Assembly: GCA_014529385.2 (NCBI GenBank)
Contig: CM043942.1
Location: 59,132,184 to 59,196,183, forward strand
DNA: 64,000 bases
Origin: Adiantum capillus-veneris
Lineage: Eukaryota; Streptophyta; Polypodiopsida; Polypodiales; Pteridaceae
Direction: 5' to 3'
How positions within the stretch are numbered: the first letter of the stretch is position 1; each line of letters starts with the position of its first letter. The translations under genes were made by a program, and so were the position numbers. Shown one piece after another: positions 11,841 to 22,164 of the stretch. The notes under the pieces are model-generated. The model was not told the origin of the DNA and did no database searches. It worked only from the letters and a program-made list of their open reading frames with translations.

Positions 11841-12148
11841 TGTAAAATCAATCCTTTCCACCAAATGAATTTCTATTAGATGTAAAAATTGAATGCTAGT
11901 AATTGCTTCATTGATTTGCCACACTTAGTTGTTGCAAGTGCCTTTCCCCAGCTCTATTATAGAAAATTTCCTAGTGACTCTCTAAACCTCAAGGAAAATT
12001 CATTATCTTCATGTTATTACGCTTACAAAGAAATGAATCTAAAGTCAATGCCTTAAAGATGCGGACGTATACACACTTGCAACATAAAGATCAATGCACA
12101 AACACAAATTCGAATAGGTGATCATGAATATGGGTGTCATGACAATGC

Positions 12149-12274
<126 letters not shown>

Positions 12275-12289
12275 GGTGCGTACATTAGT

Positions 12290-12728
12290 GTTCGGAAAAA
12301 ATGTGTCTCAGCTTAATATCATGCCGTTTTCAATTTCCAAAATGCCGGTTGAGTGCAAGGGGATAAGGAGAAATTCCGCCCCAGAATAGAGAAAAATAGT
12401 GTAAAAACCTTTTAAAAAGTAACCTAATTTTTTAAAATTTCCTCTTGGCAAATTCAAGGAAAGGAATTATATATATTTGAAAAAATGATTTTTCCCAAAC
12501 ATTGCACATGAAACATCAAGGCAGTGTTCGGGAAAAATGTGTCTCAACTTAATATTGTGCAATCTTCAATTTCCAAAATGCCGGTTGAGCGCAAGGGGAA
12601 AAGGAGAAATCCCGCTCCAAAATAGATGAAAATAGTGTAAAAACCTAAAAAAAGTAACCTGATTTTTAAAAAATTTCTTCTTGGCAAATTCAAGGAAAGG
12701 AATTTTGTATGTTTGGAAAAATGATTTT
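12290..12728. repeat. Direct tandem duplication, period about 236 bp
   Basis: The block beginning GTTCGGAAAAAATGTGTC (12290) recurs at 12526 as GTTCGGGAAAAATGTGTC. Both share the internal landmarks CAATTTCCAAAATGCCGG and AAATTCAAGGAAAGGAAT. Differences are scattered substitutions and small indels. No coding potential seen. Confidence 0.85.
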
Positions 12729-13219
12729 GTATGTTTTGCATCCAAGTGCCTTAATGGCTCAAACTAGGGAAAGAAATTTCTTTGCAATCATGACTTTGAT
12801 AGGTGCCATTAATCGACAAGTTTAATCCAATGGTCCACAACTGCTCCTCCCTTATTGAGGACTCTCCTGAGGCACAAGAATGATGGGTGCATGTACACGT
12901 GCTCCCCTCCATATGCTTAAGAAACTACAGAAGGGGCAAAAAATAGCACTCTTACTTTAGGATTTCATCTACAGAATGTTGCAGTGAGGCTTCACACTTT
13001 TAACTAAATCTACACAAAAGACTTTTTGATTGAACTATGATCACCTAGTCAGCGTACTGATTATGACCTAGAGTGACCAACATAGACATAAAATTTTTCT
13101 TTTGAATTCTCAAAAAGTTGAAGAAATCATCCATTCCTATCACAAGAAGTTTTGGAAAACTTCTCACAATAATTCCCACATTGTGACTTACCTCAATATC
13201 ATGAGCTTCTGTGAGAGAG

Positions 13220-13253
13220 GCATTAGGAAATTTCAGAGGTCATTTGGAGGGCC
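13220..13253 (+). repeat. Left terminal inverted repeat of the 12.5-kb element
   Basis: Starts GCATTAGGAAATTTCAGAGG and ends TTTGGAGGGCC. It pairs with 25698-25731. The matching sequence ATCATGAGCTTCT at 13198-13210 lies just outside, so the true end may extend to about 13198. Confidence 0.75.
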
Positions 13254-13572
13254 ATATAAAGAGAGAAAAATAGAGCGCGTCCAATGAGCACGAAGGCTAC
13301 GTTACGTAGGAAAGTACGTGGAAAGACTCAAAAAATAGGAAAATAGCATAAAACTTTCACGAATCTAGGATTGTAGCATCGTAATTTCCTTCCTTTTATC
13401 GAGCTTTTAGGTGCTTGCATGTGGTCCCACTTCTGATATTCTCTTATGGTCATTACCGTACTGGAGGGTGACCATTAAGCCCGCACAAGATATTGGAATT
13501 CTAAAACACTTTCCCTCCATTAGAATGCTTTCAAAGTGAATCTCCCTCCACTAAAGCTTTTCTCTGAGAGCT

Positions 13573-14992
13573 ATGGCTTCCACGTCTTCTCGCCCAAGAA
13601 GCTCCAGGTGTTTACTGTCTCTCACACCAACAACCAACAGCTGCACTTTGCCTAGAAGGCCAAGTAGTAGCATATCCTCAATTACAATATCAACTTCAAT
13701 AAGTGCAGAGAACCAATGGGTTGGACAAAGGATAAACAAAGGTTCATGGGTCTTCATGCAACCAAGAAGACCCAAGAGGTCTAGTGGTATCAACGTTTAC
13801 CGCTCAACATGGAAGGCCAGAGTGTTGGATTTCAAAGTTGAAATCGGCAAAAGATCTGTAAAGGAAGTTCTTGTTCAGCATGTGTTTACCCATCCAGAGG
13901 TGATAGCAAACGGTGGAGATGTATCAGATATACATCAACCACGTTGCAATTGTAAGTACTCTTGACATGTGAACTTACTGATACTCTCATTATAACTTTT
14001 CTTATATATTTTGCAATGTTTCTCCCGCTTCTTATGAGCAATGTCTCCATTCTTCACAGCTCAATTACATTATATTTGTCATTTTTACTTATTGATACTC
14101 TTAGTTTAACTCTTCTTATATATATTGCAGATGTTTATCCCTCTTCTTATGAGCAATGGGAGCCTGTGGAGTGCATAATAGGCCTCTTCCATGTTGTTCA
14201 TGCCCACATTGGTTCTCTACAGTATTCAGGGAGGAGCAGCAAAAGCCTGGCTGATGAGGGAATATTTTTTTATGACCACTTCTACCAACTCAGCTCAGGG
14301 AATAAGAATGGCATGTGGTGAAAGTGCCTCTACCAACCGATTGGAACACTGTGGACTGGCCAGTTCCCGAGGAAACAATGGTGGAGGCAATGCGAAGTAA
14401 GCTCTACAAGGATATACAGAGGTCTCTACGTAGCTCTATTCCCACCAAACTGGTTAGAATTGCAAACTTTTGTCCTGTTGCACTCTTCATAGAGTTGTTT
14501 CATAGCTACAACATCCGTGTTACGAAAACTATGTTCATGTGCAAGTCATTTCAACAGTCATCCTGTGACAAACTTCTTGATAGAGGATGGTATGTAAAGG
14601 AAGAGATTGGTTTACGGTGCGAGGTCGCGCTTGATACTCTAGTTGTCAAGTACATGATTGCAAGCCAATCACTGTTACTCTCGTTTTGGTATATGCGATC
14701 ACAAATGCTCAATGGTAAGTACATTCCTATGGACCAGGTTTCTGTAGGTTTGGAAGATAATCCTGTTGTGGATGTGGAAGTGATTGATAAAGAGCATGGC
14801 CTACTGTTGGTGGTTACAATAAGGGAGCTATGCAGTCTTCAACATTTGCGGCATGACATAATTGAAGAGTCAATGGACAGGGACCTATCAGATTTTTCCT
14901 TTTTCCTAGCTGGCCGTAAGGTGATGCGGCGAAGGGAAAAAGATATTTTGTGCAAAGAGTTGGATGGTCGGGTTGAAGTAGTGTCAATGTAA
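13573..14992 (+). CDS. Unknown spliced protein of the 12.5-kb element (one frameshift)
   Basis: Starts with ATG at 13573 (MASTSSRPRSSR, a Ser/Arg-rich N-terminus). Exon 1 ends at 13951; an intron with GTAAGT donor and a TATATTGCAG acceptor covers 13952-14130; exon 2 continues in frame (VYPSSYEQWEP). Near 14318 the frame must shift by one base: the first frame stops at TGA (14319-14321) while the next block runs to TAA at 14990-14992. Later features are FCPVALFIELFHSYN and a charged C-terminus (VMRRREKD). About 410 residues if joined. I recognise no domain. The frame break may be a mutation or an undetected short splice. It is the gene nearest the left inverted repeat, transcribed inward. Confidence 0.6.
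13973..14158 (+). repeat. Duplicated 3' splice-site region
   Basis: A 71-bp block at 13973-14043 (ACTTACTGATACTC ... CTTATGAGCAATG) is repeated at 14087-14158. The second copy contains the used acceptor TATATTGCAG; the first has the decayed equivalent TATATTTTGCAATG, which lacks the AG. Confidence 0.8.
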
Positions 14993-15172
14993 CAGATATT
15001 CTTGTGAACCCAAGTGTATACAAATGACTTTCAATACATGAAGTTTATTGAGCTCATTTGTCAATTGTGCCCTGTGAAAAAGTGTGCTTGAAATACATTT
15101 CTTTACCATGTCAAATCTCTCTCTCTCTCTCTCTCTCTCAATGTTAGACAAGACAAAGACATGATAGAAGAG

Positions 15173-16363
15173 TCATCTTAATTCATTAGAAAGTAAAAAC
15201 TCGTCCGTGAACAATGGATTGAGATACAATTTCTGTAAGTATGGAGTCAGAATGTGTTCAAGGTAAAAATCGAAGGAATGCCCCTCGAAAGAAGGTGGTG
15301 AGATAGTTGTTCCCGACGGATTTAGTTCTCCCTTTTCAGGAGTATCATCAATCAGTAGTGTATTAGTTGCATCAAAGGGTACACCGATTTGGCTAAACGG
15401 TTTGTACAAAAGAGATAAGTGTGGTGTTTTAGGGTGGTAGTGGCCCTCAACGGTAACGCATTTTCTTTGATCATACAAAAAGGCAAAATCTGACATGTTA
15501 GCGCTGCATACACTGCAAACTATTGTAACTAGTGGCGACAAGTTTTGCCTTTGCATTGAAGACCATATGGCAACTCTGAAGCGCGGAAGAAGAAACTGAA
15601 TAAATTCCTTGGTTCCTGGACGAACCACGACTCGACAAGTTCCCATCCGAAACGTTTGCAAATCCTCAAAGGGTTCTGTGTCACCGAGAGGCACGCGCAT
15701 CGGCAGCAATCCATTGACATCCAAGATAATCAACCTCTGTAAAAGTTGACAAGTACATATAAGTAGTTAGAAGCTGAACATATTTTGCCATACTTGAATA
15801 GACATTACCGGAACAATCGTATCTACAGGTACCAAGGGTCCATACTGGGTCTCTGTAGTGTTGATGTCGTTGTTGCTCTCCTCTGCTTTAGCTTCATCAT
15901 TCACATCTTCATAGTCATCATTCACATCTTCATCAGGGGTCTCCCCCATGGCTCTTTCTGCCTCATTCAAGGTTTCCTCCAAGGTCTTTTCCTCTCCCTC
16001 GGTTGACCGGCTTGCCTCATACATCCTTGCCTGATCCATATCAGTTTGCTCATCCCTAGGCCTTCTTTCCTCATCCATATCCTTTTGCTCATCTATAGGC
16101 CTGCTTTCCTCATCTTGGGTTTCATCCATAGGCTCTTTTGGCTCCTCCACTGGCTGACTTGGCTCTTTCATTGTCTCCTCTGGTTGTACACTAGCACCTT
16201 CCATATGCTCATTTGACCTTTCCTCATCCTCAGATCTTTCATCTTCTGCTGATATGACCCCCTCGGCCCGTTGTGATTCGACTGTATCGGATGCAGGGGT
16301 TTGTCGTGGTGGCACGTCATGTATTGTGATCAATAGTGCGGTCATCCAAGCCGCTATCTTCAA
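15173..16363 (-). CDS. Acidic linker plus HAD/FCP1-like phosphatase domain
   Basis: Two exons joined in phase 0. Exon A (16363-15811) is strongly acidic, with repeated EEPKEPMDE, DEERRPRDEQ and DEQTDMDQAR units. The intron has donor CCG|GTAATG and acceptor TTTTACAG near 15736. Exon B (to 15173) resembles FCP1/NIF-type HAD phosphatases: motif I reads LIILDVNGLL (near 15721), with Asn where DxDxT has its second Asp; then VRPGTKEFIQFLL and VAIWSSM; then motif IV LLIDDTPEK and LNPSG. The DVNG form is, as I recall, seen in plant HAD-like proteins and may be altered or inactive. It lies directly downstream of the Ulp1 reading frame and may be its C-terminus, through a 52-nt intron or a one-base shift near 16320. 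Confidence 0.7.
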
Positions 16364-17966
16364 GCTCTCTGGGGCTAGACATAGTAAGCAGGTGTTGTAT
16401 TAAACTTACCCGGTATCTTTGCAAATAATCATATGTGTAGTTTTTTAAAGCACTCTGCAAAATTGAAAGACCACATGGTGAGAATTCTTTTATAAACTAA
16501 ACCAAAACTGACTGAATGCATTGCCAAATGGTTACCTTAGTCATGAAAGGTTTTAATGCAAAGTAGCTTTGCAAGACATATTTTGCATGGAGAAGACATC
16601 TCCAGCCGCAAGAATTTCCATTGGTTTGATTTGGGACAGGTACATCTTTGATTGGGGCCTTGTATAGTTCATACCTTCCACATAGCTTGCCATAGGCAAA
16701 CAACAACCTCTTTATACAATTGCACAAAGCAGCGTCAAGATGTTAGCATGAGGCTTCAAATTTACATGGATATCTATAAGAAACACTTTCTGATACAAAA
16801 CACTTACAGCCTAATTTCAGGGTGGGTTCCTTTTATTGAATTGAACACCCACACTGCTGGTTGGTCAACATCAAGGCATATGAGACTCCAGTGATGGTTG
16901 TTCTCATATGGAAAGATGATGACAGTAACTTCCAGCATAGCACAGTGGAGAAACCAACTCTCAAAGGTCCCAGATGGATTGTTCTTTTGTCTAATAATCA
17001 CTGACATTTGTGGATCAAGAAGAAACACCTCTGTGTGGGTGTGCAGTGGGAGTTGACTTTTGATCAGGCTGCAGAGAGTTTACCTGAGTTAGCAAACCTA
17101 TTATCTGAGTTTTCAAAGCTAGCAAGATAGTAACACTTACTTAAGACAAGCATAGATGTTGTGTCTGAAATCTGAGCATCTGGATTCTGCAATAAATTAA
17201 TGTCCACTTTTTCTAGAGCTAGCTTTCTGGCTCCATCTACAAATGGTATCTCTGCAAGCAAACCATCCTTCATTGAAAGTAGAGTTTCTTGATTGCTTCC
17301 CTCTATGGACAGAGTCACATTGCATTCTGTTTGCCTCTGGGACTCCACTGCTACTTTTGCTTTCTCCTTAAGCTCAGCTTCCCTCATGTCCTCTGTTTGG
17401 CGAGCAATAGTCTCTGCCCTTGCCCTTGTATTCACATCATGTGTGACATCTACAACTGTGAGTTGTGGCACTAGCTCAGGGGGGTATAACAAAATTTCCC
17501 TCATTTTCTTATCTTTGTAGACATTGGGGACCAGTAGTTTGTCATACCTCCACCTTATTCTTTTCAGTGTCTCACTATCTTTGTCCATTATAGTAACCCT
17601 GTGGGCATGGGCTGCAACAATGGTGATGTCATTGAAGTACTCCAGTAGGAAGTCCTCTGCTGCTTCTTGTAGAGCCATTAATGCCACCACCTTCCACCTT
17701 TTGGTGCCCCAGGTAGCTTCTTCACATATGGACCTCACCATCCTCTGAAAGGGCAGCTTTGGTATGCATAAATCTACACATTTCTGTGCCTTTCTGATTT
17801 CTCTGAAAAGTCCCATGTAGGTTTGAAACTTCTTCACCCTTGGACCTTTCAGACTTTTATTGGGTTTTCCAGGTCTTTTCTTTAGGGTTGCAGATCTGCT
17901 ACTTGCCTTAGCTGCTAATCCTGGTCCCTTTCCTGCCTTCCTTGCACTGGCTTTTGTTCTAGCCAT
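16317..17966 (-). CDS. Histone H3-like domain fused to Ulp1/C48-type cysteine protease
   Basis: Starts ATG at 17966 with MARTKASARKAGKG, close to the histone H3 tail (ARTK, then ARK at residues 8-10). Residues 53-141 fit the H3 fold: LFREIRKAQK, KLPFQRMVR, ALMALQEAAEDFL, HAHRVTIMDKD. Loop 1 is one residue longer than canonical H3 and has Trp-91 where H3 has Phe, as in centromeric H3. A charged linker follows to about residue 300. Downstream exons encode a Ulp1-like protease: ENNHHWSLICLDVD (His near 16893), VWVFNSI (Asn near 16842 where Asp is usual), NQTNGNSCGWR (Cys near 16610). Introns: about 17084-17032, 16825-16703, 16535-16455. The exon 1-2 junction is the least certain. The fusion rests on open frames and splice sites, not on a transcript. 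Confidence 0.75.
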
Positions 17967-17987
17967 TTCCCTGTATACAAAAAGAGG

Positions 17988-18057
<70 letters not shown>

Positions 18058-18105
18058 TTCTATAGCTTAGCATATTTAAATAGAGAGAGAGTGAGAGACT
18101 CCCAT

Positions 18106-18166
18106 TACTAAAGGCGCGCGTGGAGCATGTTTTGACCTCAAAAAACACCTTCGCGCGCCATTAGTA
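18106..18166. promoter_or_regulatory. GGCGCGC hairpin a
   Basis: Inverted repeat with arms TACTAAAGGCGCGCG (18106-18120) and CGCGCGCCATTAGTA (18152-18166), 14 of 15 paired, loop of 31 bp. It lies about 140 bp upstream of the H3-like ATG. Related to hairpins b, c and d; loops are unrelated in sequence. Confidence 0.75.
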
Positions 18167-18260
18167 TAAGGTAAAAGAAAGACTCACTCTCTCTCTCTCT
18201 CTTTCCCCCGCCTTACATCCTCTCTCTATAACACTCACACATACACTGGTTGATGCACAG

Positions 18261-18319
18261 TACTAACGGCGCGCATAGAGACATGCACACCGGTTATGCC
18301 TCTCTACGCGCGCCTTTAG

Positions 18320-18321
<2 letters not shown>
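18261..18321. promoter_or_regulatory. GGCGCGC hairpin b
   Basis: Arms of 21 bp (18261-18281 and 18301-18321), starting TACTAACGGCGCGC and ending GCGCGCCTTTAGTA, with about 19 of 21 positions paired and a 19-bp loop. It is followed at once by a (GA)n tract. Confidence 0.75.
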
Positions 18322-18325
<4 letters not shown>

Positions 18326-18395
<70 letters not shown>

Positions 18396-18659
18396 CTTTG
18401 TGTGTGTGTGTGTGTGTAAGTTATATTTGTGTGTGTGTGTTTGTGAGTGTGTGTGTGTCTCTGTATGTGTGTGTGTGTGTATGTTATATTTGTGTCTCCG
18501 TGTGTTTGTGTGTATGTTATATTTGTCTGTATCTGTGTGTGTTTGTGTGTGTATGTTAGATTTGTGTGTCTCTGGGTTTGTGAGAGTGTGTGTCTTTGGT
18601 GTGCATGTTATATTTGTGTCTCTGTGTGTTTGTGTGTATGTTATATTTGTCTGTTTCTC

Positions 18660-18690
<31 letters not shown>

Positions 18691-18737
18691 GTGTACGTTT
18701 TATTTGTGTGTGTGTGTGTGTTTGTGTGTGTGTGCGT

Positions 18738-18774
<37 letters not shown>

Positions 18775-18800
18775 GTGTTTGTGACTGTATGTATGTGTTG
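18326..18800. repeat. (GA)n then (GT)n-rich low-complexity DNA
   Basis: A (GA)n array at about 18326-18393 is followed by 400 bp of GT-rich repeats with interspersed TATATTTGTGTCT units. The Val/Cys-rich open frames are artefacts of the repeat. Confidence 0.9.
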
Positions 18801-18931
18801 TTTGTTCAGTCAGAGCTAGATATGCAATATACTATGACAGAAACAGAGAGAGAGAGATAGAGGCAAAGGCAGAGAGAAATTTCAGAAGCAGAGGGAGAGA
18901 GAGAGAGAGGGCTAAACCTCCTGAGGACGCA

Positions 18932-18985
18932 GACCTTCGTTATGTCTAAGATGGGTCGGCTTGCTGTCGGAGACGCAGACGACGG

Positions 18986-19062
<77 letters not shown>

Positions 19063-19256
19063 ACTCACTCTCTTTCACGAGGTGTGGTTTTTCTCTCTCA
19101 TGACCTCTATATATGACGTACAAAAGTATACGGTCTCAAAAATGACCGCACGTGCGACAACATGCAATTATACTCTATTTTATTGTAACACGTGGGGCAC
19201 CGTCGTGTGTATCCGTTATAAGTGTGATTTTGAGAGAGAGAAAGAGAGAGAACAAT

Positions 19257-19310
<54 letters not shown>

Positions 19311-19470
19311 TCATTACTGCCAGAGAGTGATAGAGAGACAGAGACAGAGAGAGAGAACCATAGAAAGAGAGAAGGAGAGAGAGAGAGAGACAGATTGAGA
19401 GAGAGATAGAGAGAGGGACCTTCGTTATGTCTAAGATGGGTCGGCTTGCTGTCGGAGACGCAGACGACGG

Positions 19471-19533
<63 letters not shown>

Positions 19534-19727
19534 ACTCACTCTCTTTCACGAGGTGTGGTTTTTCTCTCTCATGACCTCTATATATGACGTACAAAAGTAT
19601 ACGGTCTCAATAATGACCGCACGTGCGACAACATGCAATTATACTCTATTTTATTGTAACACATGGGGCACCGCCGTGTGTATCCGTTATAAGTGTGATT
19701 TTGAGAGAGAGAAAGAGAGAGAACAAT

Positions 19728-19775
<48 letters not shown>

Positions 19776-19856
19776 TCATTACTGCCAGAGAGTGATAGAG
19801 AGACAGAGACAGAGAGAGAGAACCATAGAAAGAGAGAAGGAGAGAGAGAGAGACAG

Positions 19857-19906
<50 letters not shown>

Positions 19907-20030
19907 TCATTACTGCCAGAGAGTGATAGAGAGACAGAGACAGAGAGAGGGAACCATAGAAAGAGAGAAGGAGAGAGAGAGAGACAGATTGAGAGAGAGA
20001 TAGAGAGAGGGACTCCTTACTCTCAGAGAG
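18932..20030. repeat. 485-bp tandem duplication with nested GA-rich units
   Basis: The unit beginning GACCTTCGTTATGTCTAAG at 18932 recurs at 19417. Each unit has a CT array, a TATATATGACGTAC segment, ATGACCGCACGTGCG and a GA array. A shorter sub-unit beginning CCTCATTACTGCCAGAG recurs at about 19309, 19787 and 19905. Near-identity outside the microsatellites suggests recent duplication. Confidence 0.85.
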
Positions 20031-20254
20031 AGAGAGGGAGAGAGACAGAGTCAGTTTGACAGACAAAAAGCAATAGAGGAGACACCTCCCTTGGAGTTTC
20101 TGCAAACCCCACCAACAAAAGGTGATCTCTCACTCTTTCTCTCTGTATTTCCAACAATTGTTACAAATTGTGTGTGTGTGTGTGTGTAAACAAAGAAAAA
20201 CCCATACTGTTGTTCAACACACACACACCTCAACACATACTTCCATAGACAGAG

Positions 20255-20256
<2 letters not shown>

Positions 20257-20327
<71 letters not shown>
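20257..20327. repeat. (CA)n microsatellite
   Basis: Long, nearly pure CA array just before hairpin c. No coding meaning. Confidence 0.9.
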
Positions 20328-20332
<5 letters not shown>

Positions 20333-20380
20333 ACACACAGACATACACACTCTCTCTCTCCCTCCCCTCTCTGTCCCCGT

Positions 20381-20439
20381 TACTAACGGCGCGCAGAGCC
20401 AACCAAACACTGGCTGCAGCTCTCCGCGCGCCTATAGTA
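20381..20439. promoter_or_regulatory. GGCGCGC hairpin c
   Basis: Left arm starts TACTAACGGCGCGCAGAG (20381), right arm ends CTCCGCGCGCCTATAGTA (20439). Same design as hairpins a and b, but placed near the plus-strand gene. Confidence 0.7.
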
Positions 20440-20500
20440 TAGTTATGACTCTCTCTTTCTCTCTCTCTCACTCTCTCTCTCTCTCTCTCTCTCTCAATTG

Positions 20501-20561
20501 TACTTAAGGCGCGCGTAGAGAGTTGCAAAAATCATGTTGTAGTCCTTGCGCGCCTTGAGTA
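20501..20561. promoter_or_regulatory. GGCGCGC hairpin d
   Basis: Arms TACTTAAGGCGCGC (20501-20514) and GCGCGCCTTGAGTA (20548-20561), 13 of 14 paired. About 290 bp upstream of the recognisable start of the plus-strand coding block. Confidence 0.7.
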
Positions 20562-20567
20562 CAAAGA

Positions 20568-20568
20568 G

Positions 20569-20666
<98 letters not shown>

Positions 20667-20694
20667 TGTTTTTGTTTGTGCTTTGGAGAGAGAC

Positions 20695-20775
<81 letters not shown>
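20568..20775. repeat. (CA)n, (GA)n, (AT)n, (GA)n compound microsatellite
   Basis: A CA array to about 20632, GA to 20664, a spacer, AT at about 20696-20730, and GA to 20774. It ends just before the plus-strand coding block. Confidence 0.9.
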
Positions 20776-20777
<2 letters not shown>

Positions 20778-20809
20778 GACTTGTCATGTTTCCTGATGAA
20801 TAGGATTAA

Positions 20810-22125
20810 GGTCCAGTAGGCAAAAGAGGCTGAAACCAGACCCAGAGCTTGTGCCTGGATTTCAACCTTTGCAGGCTCAGTTGCTTAATGTTTCTGCCAA
20901 AAGAACTGTTGAATTTTGTCAGGACATATCTGAAGAAGAGTCAATTGGTGAAGATCAATCAGAGAGGTCACCAGGCCAAGAGGATCTCTCACCCTACAAG
21001 GCTCCCTCACCCTGTACAGTACTTGTCAAGAAAAATACAAGAAAGAGGAATATAGACTTCTCAGATGATGCAGATGTGCCAGAAAGTAGTCCCTGTGCAA
21101 CTAAATGTAAAGCCAAAGAGGATGTGTCTTCTCTGGAAGACCCATCTGCAACTGATGAGATGCTGTTTGATTTTGCAGCATCTTGTGGTGCTGGGGACAA
21201 GTTTGATCTAGTTCATTCTATGTTTAATCCAAAGTTTGACATTGAAGACCTTTTAGCTCAGCACAGTAATTTCTTGCTGTCCTACAGAGATAAGTTTGAA
21301 GTGATGGTGCAGGTAGGGAGGGTTGTTCTGCCCACTATGACTCTTGTGCATTTAAATGACTGTGGTGGAAAGGGACAGGGACTGAAGAAGTATAGGGAAT
21401 TACCACGTTCTTGCCGACATTCAGCCTGCCCTTTGCACCAAAAAGAATGCAAACTCATTCAGGAAGCCTTTGGCTTTATGATTTACCTGAACAGCCTGTT
21501 TGGATTCCTCATGCAGAATCCTGATGAGGTGTTAGAGGAGCAGGATGCAGCACCAGATGAAGAATGCGAGGAGACAACTCATATACAAGAAGAGGTTGGA
21601 GATACAATCGACCTTGAGGTTGAGGCAATTGAAGTACAAAGAAGTAAGATGCTCTCTGTGAAAACCATAGAAATCAAACTTCCATTGGATGTCAGTAACT
21701 TCACTGAGAAGCATGCTCAGATGATGTTGCCTGTTGTGCCTAACTTCAAGATTGGAGACATGACCTATATCTTCTTACATGATGTGCAAAGTATCTTTTA
21801 TTTAAGGGAGGATTTCTCCCTGGCTATTATTTCTAGAGTCCAAGAGGAGAGGAGTGGATTTGTTTCAGAGGATAGTAGTGATGATGAGGCAATGGAAACA
21901 TCCAGCAATCCAATGGAATGCCTCCGAAGATGCTTTGAGAAAGCTGAAAAATACAAGGAGACACTACCTGATGAAGCCACCTTCCAAGCAATAAGACAAA
22001 GCCTAAGACCATCAACAAGTAACAAAGAAGTGGAGGATTGGTTTAACCATTCAGGTCAGGGGTCAACTACATCTGTAGACCTGTGGCAGGAAAACCTTGT
22101 TCTACAGGATGAGAGCTTCATGGTT

Positions 22126-22164
<39 letters not shown>

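Larger units (their letters stand above)
17987..20795. other. Divergent promoter region, rich in microsatellites and hairpins
   Basis: This 2.8-kb gap separates the minus-strand H3-Ulp1 gene from the plus-strand gene ending at 22622. It holds CT/GA, GT, CA and AT arrays, two copies of a 485-bp unit and four related hairpins. I see no credible protein gene in it; the long open frames are translations of dinucleotide repeats. Confidence 0.8.
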
